From Rickettsiales bacterium (GTDB lineage: Bacteria > Pseudomonadota > Alphaproteobacteria > Rs-D84): a stretch of DNA of 32,653 bases. Location: positions 1-32,653 of the forward strand of contig JAIRUP010000013.1 in the NCBI GenBank assembly GCA_031254335.1, read 5' to 3'. Under the pieces are notes generated by a model that worked only from the letters and a program-made list of their open reading frames with translations, ran no database searches and was not told the DNA's origin. Shown piece by piece: positions 31,013-32,653 of this stretch. The translations under genes and the position numbers were made by a program. Each line of letters starts with the position of its first letter. Position 1 is the first letter of the stretch.

Positions 31013-32338
31013 ATGTTCGATGTGCTTACAAAAAGATTGAATTCGGCGTTTGCGAAAATCAAAGGCAAGCTCACCGAGAATGTGTTGGACGACGCACTTT
31101 CGGAGATAAAAATCGCACTTTTAGAGTCCGATGTCGCTTTATCGGTGGTTAAGAAAATATTAGCTGGTATCAAAGAGAAATCTGTCGGAATTAAAGTAAT
31201 CGCCGGCGTAAATGCCGGGGAGCAGATTGCGAAGCTGGTTTATGACGAATTGGTGGAAATTTTGGGCGGCGCGGCCGAGATTCCCCGGTTAAACCGGGGA
31301 ATGACAGATAAAAAAAGGACCGTCATATTGATGGCGGGGCTGCAAGGAACCGGCAAGACCACCAGCGCGGCAAAACTTGCAAAATGGTTCGCCGCGCAGG
31401 GCAAGACCGTTCTCTTGGCCTCCACCGATATTTATCGCCCGGCGGCCAAAGAACAACTTCTTATGTTAGCCGACCGGGCAGGGGTTTCGTCCCTTCCCAT
31501 CATTCCGGGCGAGCCGCCTATTGACACCGCCCGGCGCGCCATTGCTTCATCCGAAGACATCATCATAATCGACACCGCCGGGCGAACCCAAATCGACTCC
31601 GCGCTTATGGACGAGCTTAAATCCATCAAGGCCGCCGTCCGTCCCGACGAAGTCATGCTTACCGCCGACGCCATGATGGGGCAGACTTCGGTCGATGTCG
31701 CCCGCGAATTCAATTCCGCCGTCGGCCTTACCGGCATAATCCTGACCCGCGCGGATTCCGACGCCAATGCGGGCGTCGCGCTTTCCATGAAATACGAGAC
31801 CGGCGCGCCAATCATTTTTACCGGCATTGGCGAGGGTTTGGACGCGCTTGAACAGTTCCATCCCGACCGCATCGCCAGCCGCATTCTTGACATGGGCGAT
31901 GTCGTGAGTTTGGTCGAAAAGGCCCAGGCGAACATCGACGAGGCGGACGCAAAAAAGCTGACCGAGAAGATGTTCAGCGGCCAGTTCGACTTGTCCGACA
32001 TGCTGTCCCAGATTCGCCAAATCAAGAGGCTGGGGTCCCTTGGGGGCATAATGAAGATGCTTCCCGGCATTGGAAAATTATCAGCCGGCATCAAAGACAA
32101 AATCAACGATTCCAACTTCGGAAAACAAGAGGCCATCATACTTTCCATGACCCCGCGCGAGCGGGCCAACCCGGACATCATTTTCGCCAGCCGGAAGCAG
32201 CGCATCGCGAAAGGCGCGGGCGCGACCATGCGCGATGTCGAGCAGCTGCTTGGCAATTATACGAAGATGAAGTCGCAGATGAAGCAGCTGCAATCCATGG
32301 GCGGGATGGCGGGGCTTATGGATATGCTTAAAAAGTAA
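31013..32338 (+). CDS. ffh: Signal recognition particle GTPase Ffh with repeat-encoded N-G linker
   Basis: A 441-residue GTPase that binds signal sequences and delivers ribosomes to the membrane with FtsY. The N domain spans 1-85 and the G domain has G1 GLQGTGKTTSAAKL, DIYRPAAKEQL and DTAGRTQID. The Met-rich M domain starts at about 325 (FSGQFDLSDMLSQIRQIKRL) and ends with MKQLQSMGGMAGLMDMLKK. The start at 31013 gives the standard MFDVLTKRLNSAF with AGAAGGG upstream. Residues about 89-99 (EIPRLNRGMTD), exactly the N-G domain linker, are encoded by a class II palindromic repeat; usual sequences have a short 'G-K-P-P'-like linker there. All GTPase motifs are intact. Confidence 0.96.
   Translation: MFDVLTKRLNSAFAKIKGKLTENVLDDALSEIKIALLESDVALSVVKKILAGIKEKSVGIKVIAGVNAGEQIAKLVYDELVEILGGAAEIPRLNRGMTDKKRTVILMAGLQGTGKTTSAAKLAKWFAAQGKTVLLASTDIYRPAAKEQLLMLADRAGVSSLPIIPGEPPIDTARRAIASSEDIIIIDTAGRTQIDSALMDELKSIKAAVRPDEVMLTADAMMGQTSVDVAREFNSAVGLTGIILTRADSDANAGVALSMKYETGAPIIFTGIGEGLDALEQFHPDRIASRILDMGDVVSLVEKAQANIDEADAKKLTEKMFSGQFDLSDMLSQIRQIKRLGSLGGIMKMLPGIGKLSAGIKDKINDSNFGKQEAIILSMTPRERANPDIIFASRKQRIAKGAGATMRDVEQLLGNYTKMKSQMKQLQSMGGMAGLMDMLKK
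31278..31306. repeat. Palindromic repeat, class II, inserted in ffh
   Basis: Arms ATTCCCCGG/CCGGGGAAT around 'ttaaa', ending in 'atgaca'. It is as intact as the intergenic copies and keeps the reading frame. Confidence 0.9.
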
Positions 32339-32430
32339 GAAGGAAGAAGTGCGTCCGGGATTCCCCGGTCAAGCCGGGGAATGACAATAACCTGCTAACG
32401 CAGGACTTATATTCAGACCAACGCCCGAAT
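32337..32430. repeat. Repeat cluster downstream of ffh
   Basis: AG-rich unit (32337-32350), class II palindrome with arms ATTCCCCGG/CCGGGGAAT (32357-32386), a small CCTGC/GCAGG hairpin (32391-32404) and 'gaccaacgcccgaatgacaa' (about 32417). The last two parts also occur in the 525-710 cluster. Confidence 0.75.
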
Positions 32431-32450
32431 GACAAAGGATATATAATAAT

Positions 32451-32633
32451 ATGGCTATATGTTCGGATTATTTGAAGTGCGCGCATTTCGCCGCGCTTTA
32501 TAAAAAACACCTTCGCATAAACCCGTATGACAATAGGGAAGAAGTTCCCGCGGATGCCGAAGGCTATGAAAAACTCATCAAAAACAAACTTGTCCTTACG
32601 CGGTGTCTGAGCTGCAAAGACCGCGAGAAATGA
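32451..32633 (+). CDS. Small protein with paired cysteines, unknown function
   Basis: A 60-residue soluble protein. Four cysteines are placed as C-x5-C near the N terminus (CSDYLKC) and C-x2-C near the C terminus (CLSC), which could form one zinc site. The middle is charged and helical (LYKKHLRINPYDNREEVPAD). AAAGGAT lies ten bases before the ATG, and TATAAT (32442-32447) overlaps the start region. No family is recognised. The stop is followed within five bases by GTCCA/TGGAC, an inverted repeat around TATAAT, at the window end. Confidence 0.5.
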   Translation: MAICSDYLKCAHFAALYKKHLRINPYDNREEVPADAEGYEKLIKNKLVLTRCLSCKDREK

Positions 32634-32653
32634 ACTTGTCCACTATAATGGAC

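Noticed and set aside
586-32386. A CRISPR array made from the many palindromic repeats
   Set aside because: Copies are scattered over the window, vary in sequence and class, and are not separated by uniform spacers.

Overview
The window reads as a compact, GC-rich chromosome segment of an uncultured, probably host-associated Alphaproteobacterium. Support comes from the ruvB-ybgC-tolQ-tolR-tolA gene order, a DusB-type dihydrouridine synthase, an AddA-type (not RecB-type) helicase, and many short palindromic repeats of the kind found in Rickettsia-like and gut alphaproteobacterial genomes. Species-level placement is not possible from reading alone. About 27 protein genes and one tRNA gene are visible.

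Layout. 1-813: the end of a cysteine-rich exported protein, a folded 3' element and a repeat cluster. 814-3710 (minus): histidine kinase, response regulator and an exported protein. 3870-7582 (plus): a degenerate alpha/beta hydrolase, ruvB, then ybgC-tolQ-tolR-tolA; ruvC, ruvA, tolB and pal are absent from the neighbourhood. 7594-9757 (minus): an orphan, ssb and an outer-membrane-type protein. 9887-9976: tRNA-Ser(GGA) with its own promoter and terminator. 10263-13456 (plus): a KefB/KefC-like antiporter and a cysteine-rich exported protein whose start region carries a C8 tract. 13543-15444 (minus): a membrane-anchored coiled-coil protein. 15502-21845 (plus): AddA helicase without its nuclease domain, a TPR protein and an ABC exporter. 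21949-23204 (minus): a small orphan and dus. 23222-25603 (plus): ftsB-like gene, a free-standing AddA nuclease domain and recN. 25662-30416 (plus): radical SAM/SPASM protein, CYTH protein and uvrA. 30411-30716 (minus): glycosyltransferase remnant. 31013-32633 (plus): ffh and a 60-residue orphan.

Themes. DNA repair is heavily represented (ruvB, ssb, addA in two pieces, recN, uvrA), alongside envelope integrity (tolQRA, outer-membrane protein, ABC exporter) and protein export (ffh). Several starts (ftsB, dus, recN, probably uvrA, and a nine-codon upstream ORF before the CYTH gene) lack a ribosome binding site and begin where transcription should start, suggesting leaderless mRNAs.

The most unusual signals are: (i) a family of three folded elements directly behind stop codons, with compensatory base changes in nested stems; (ii) AddA split into separate helicase and nuclease genes about 5.4 kb apart; (iii) palindromic repeats inserted in frame in ffh, dus, uvrA, addA and other genes; (iv) long G or C tracts at or near gene starts, suggesting slipped-strand switching; (v) a three-hairpin leader RNA upstream of ffh.
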